52,184 nt of DNA from Candidatus Methylacidiphilales bacterium (GTDB lineage Bacteria > Verrucomicrobiota > Verrucomicrobiia > Methylacidiphilales > JAAUTS01): assembly GCA_028713655.1 (NCBI GenBank), contig JAQTNW010000023.1, positions 1 to 52,184 of the forward strand, in the 5' to 3' direction. How positions within the stretch are numbered: position 1 is the stretch's first letter; every line of letters starts with the position of its first letter. A program made the position numbers and the translations under genes. Positions 51,286 through 52,184 of this stretch are shown one piece after another. Below the pieces are notes generated by a model. It saw only the letters and a list, made by a program, of their open reading frames with translations, was not told the origin of the DNA and did not search any database.

Positions 51286-52056
51286 ATGGACAAATCCTAC
51301 TGGAACCGCATTGGCAAAAACTACAGCCGGGAAATTTTCCACGCGCTGCACAGCGACCGCAAGGGTTGCCTGCGGCGGTTGTTGAACCGGCTTGCAGGCC
51401 CGGACAAGGACGTTATCGATTTCGGTTGCGGCACCGGACAGTTTCTTCCCCTGCTTGCGGAAAAATGCCGGTACGTGCGCGCGCTGGATTTTTCGGCCGG
51501 ATTGTTGGAGCAGGCGGCGGCCCGGCATCGCCGGTTTGGGAATATTGAATTTTATAATGTCGATCTGAGCCTGCCCCGTTTGAAGTTCGAAGCGGCGGCT
51601 TGGGGACTTTGCGTCAATGTCCTGATCATGGAGAATTTTTCGCTTCGCCGCCGCATCCTGCAAACCATCCGGCGCTGCCTGCTTCCCGGCGGAAGGCTTT
51701 TGCTGGTGCTCCCTTCCCTCGAATCCGTTTTTTTGACCCAACAACGGTTGATCGAATGGAATTTGCGCGATGGTTTTACCCCTCGTCGCGCGGCGGAGGC
51801 CCGCATCCCCGGGCTTTCCAGGCGCGCGTTGGACCGCGTGCATGAAGGCATCTTTCCGGTGGATGGCGTACCCACCAAACATTATTTGAAGGAAGAATTG
51901 GAGCTTTTCCTGAGCTCGGGTGGATTTGAAATGGAAAGCATCGAAAAGGTGGAATACGGATGGGAAACCGAATTTGCCGGCCCGCCGCGGTGGATGAAGT
52001 CGCCCTATCCCTGGGACTGGGCGGTTGTGGCGCGGAAGAGCCTATCTAAAAAATAG
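51286..52056 (+). CDS. Class I SAM-dependent methyltransferase
   Basis: 256 residues. SAM-binding motif I is VIDFGCGTGQFLPLL (about residues 43-57), followed by motif II ALDFSAGLLEQA and a motif IV-like NVLIMENFS; LLPGGRLLLVLPS is the post-motif block. The fold is the common small-molecule methyltransferase type. The substrate cannot be told from the sequence. It lies alone, with the transposase fragment downstream. Confidence 0.82.
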   Translation: MDKSYWNRIGKNYSREIFHALHSDRKGCLRRLLNRLAGPDKDVIDFGCGTGQFLPLLAEKCRYVRALDFSAGLLEQAAARHRRFGNIEFYNVDLSLPRLKFEAAAWGLCVNVLIMENFSLRRRILQTIRRCLLPGGRLLLVLPSLESVFLTQQRLIEWNLRDGFTPRRAAEARIPGLSRRALDRVHEGIFPVDGVPTKHYLKEELELFLSSGGFEMESIEKVEYGWETEFAGPPRWMKSPYPWDWAVVARKSLSKK

Positions 52057-52127
52057 TTAGAGCGTATTCATATTAATCAGCCGCTAAAAGGCTGTACAAT
52101 GCTTGAGGGATTCCGTACAAGATTGGG

Positions 52128-52184
52128 ATGAAATCCTACAGTGCTGATTTACGGGCCAAGATAGTCAAACGCCGGGAAAAGGGG
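52128..52184 (+). mobile_element. Start of an IS630-type transposase, cut by the window edge
   Basis: ATG at 52128 opens MKSYSADLRAKIVKRREKG and runs off the window after 19 codons. This is the typical N-terminus of IS630-family (DDE, winged-helix) transposases. GATTGGG precedes the start. The upstream 70 bases may contain the left terminal repeat, but it cannot be defined without the other end. Confidence 0.6.

Noticed and set aside
1-52184. CRISPR array
   Set aside because: No regularly spaced direct repeats were seen; repeats found are dispersed and irregular.

Overview
The window looks like the chromosome of a Gram-negative bacterium of the PVC/Verrucomicrobiota type. This is an inference. 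The sequence shows an OmpA-domain protein, a heptosyltransferase-like GT9 enzyme, a long-form PurF, a DUF6600-type protein, TMTC-like and large TPR proteins, and many short dispersed intergenic repeats such as the 'ccacggataaacacgg', 'ctcgcgcaaaggcgc' and 'tggagtgcggcggcaag' families. Genes lie on both strands in short operons. No rRNA, tRNA, CRISPR array or complete prophage was found.

Layout. 0-7.3 kb: a truncated membrane gene, an MsbA-like ABC exporter, a short MscS channel, mnmG with a perfect parS-like palindrome inside its reading frame, a secreted protein, a membrane protein and a GT9 glycosyltransferase. 7.3-8.5 kb: a small island bracketed by nested inverted repeats, holding an orphan gene and a decayed DUF6429-like gene. 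8.5-16.7 kb: an SDR-like protein, a COG0523 GTPase with a WD40 partner, glycerate kinase, a LarA-type racemase, and a carbohydrate-binding/serine-hydrolase fusion. 16.8-18.6 kb: three consecutive integron-like gene cassettes on the minus strand, with no integrase in view. 18.9-31.5 kb: a DUF4126 protein with a 57-residue partner, a metal-site-poor MBL protein, purD, an S41-like protein, a three-domain LMW-PTP/RpiB/GlyA fusion, a MIF-like tautomerase, a TMTC-like protein, a serine hydrolase, NDH-2 and an Spx/ArsC-like protein. 31.5-38.3 kb: mnmA, an AraC/MGMT fusion, a Phd-VapC module, exonuclease III, DUF3820, the tcmP-DUF5131 pair with a DUF2513 fragment, and yjbQ. 38.3-52.2 kb: OmpA-domain and TPR proteins, fabI, a HAD phosphatase, a glycoside hydrolase, an ExbB-like gene in a probable fourth cassette, an L,D-transpeptidase, a rhomboid-like protein, DUF1232, DUF6600, purF, a methyltransferase, and the start of an IS630-type transposase at the right edge.

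How the genes connect. MnmG and MnmA both modify the wobble uridine of tRNA. PurD and PurF are the first two committed steps of purine synthesis, and GlyA supplies the one-carbon units and glycine those steps use. Envelope functions are frequent: OmpA, L,D-transpeptidase, GT9, FabI, MsbA-like.

The most notable find is the cassette array at about 16.84-18.63 kb. Each cassette begins with a short core sequence whose reverse complement recurs just after its own gene, exactly in two cases and nearly so in the third. This is the integron attC rule, and the junctions can fold into imperfect stems. A single gene at 45.1-45.4 kb follows the same rule. The three-enzyme fusion at 23.8-25.9 kb and the parS-like site in mnmG are the next most interesting.
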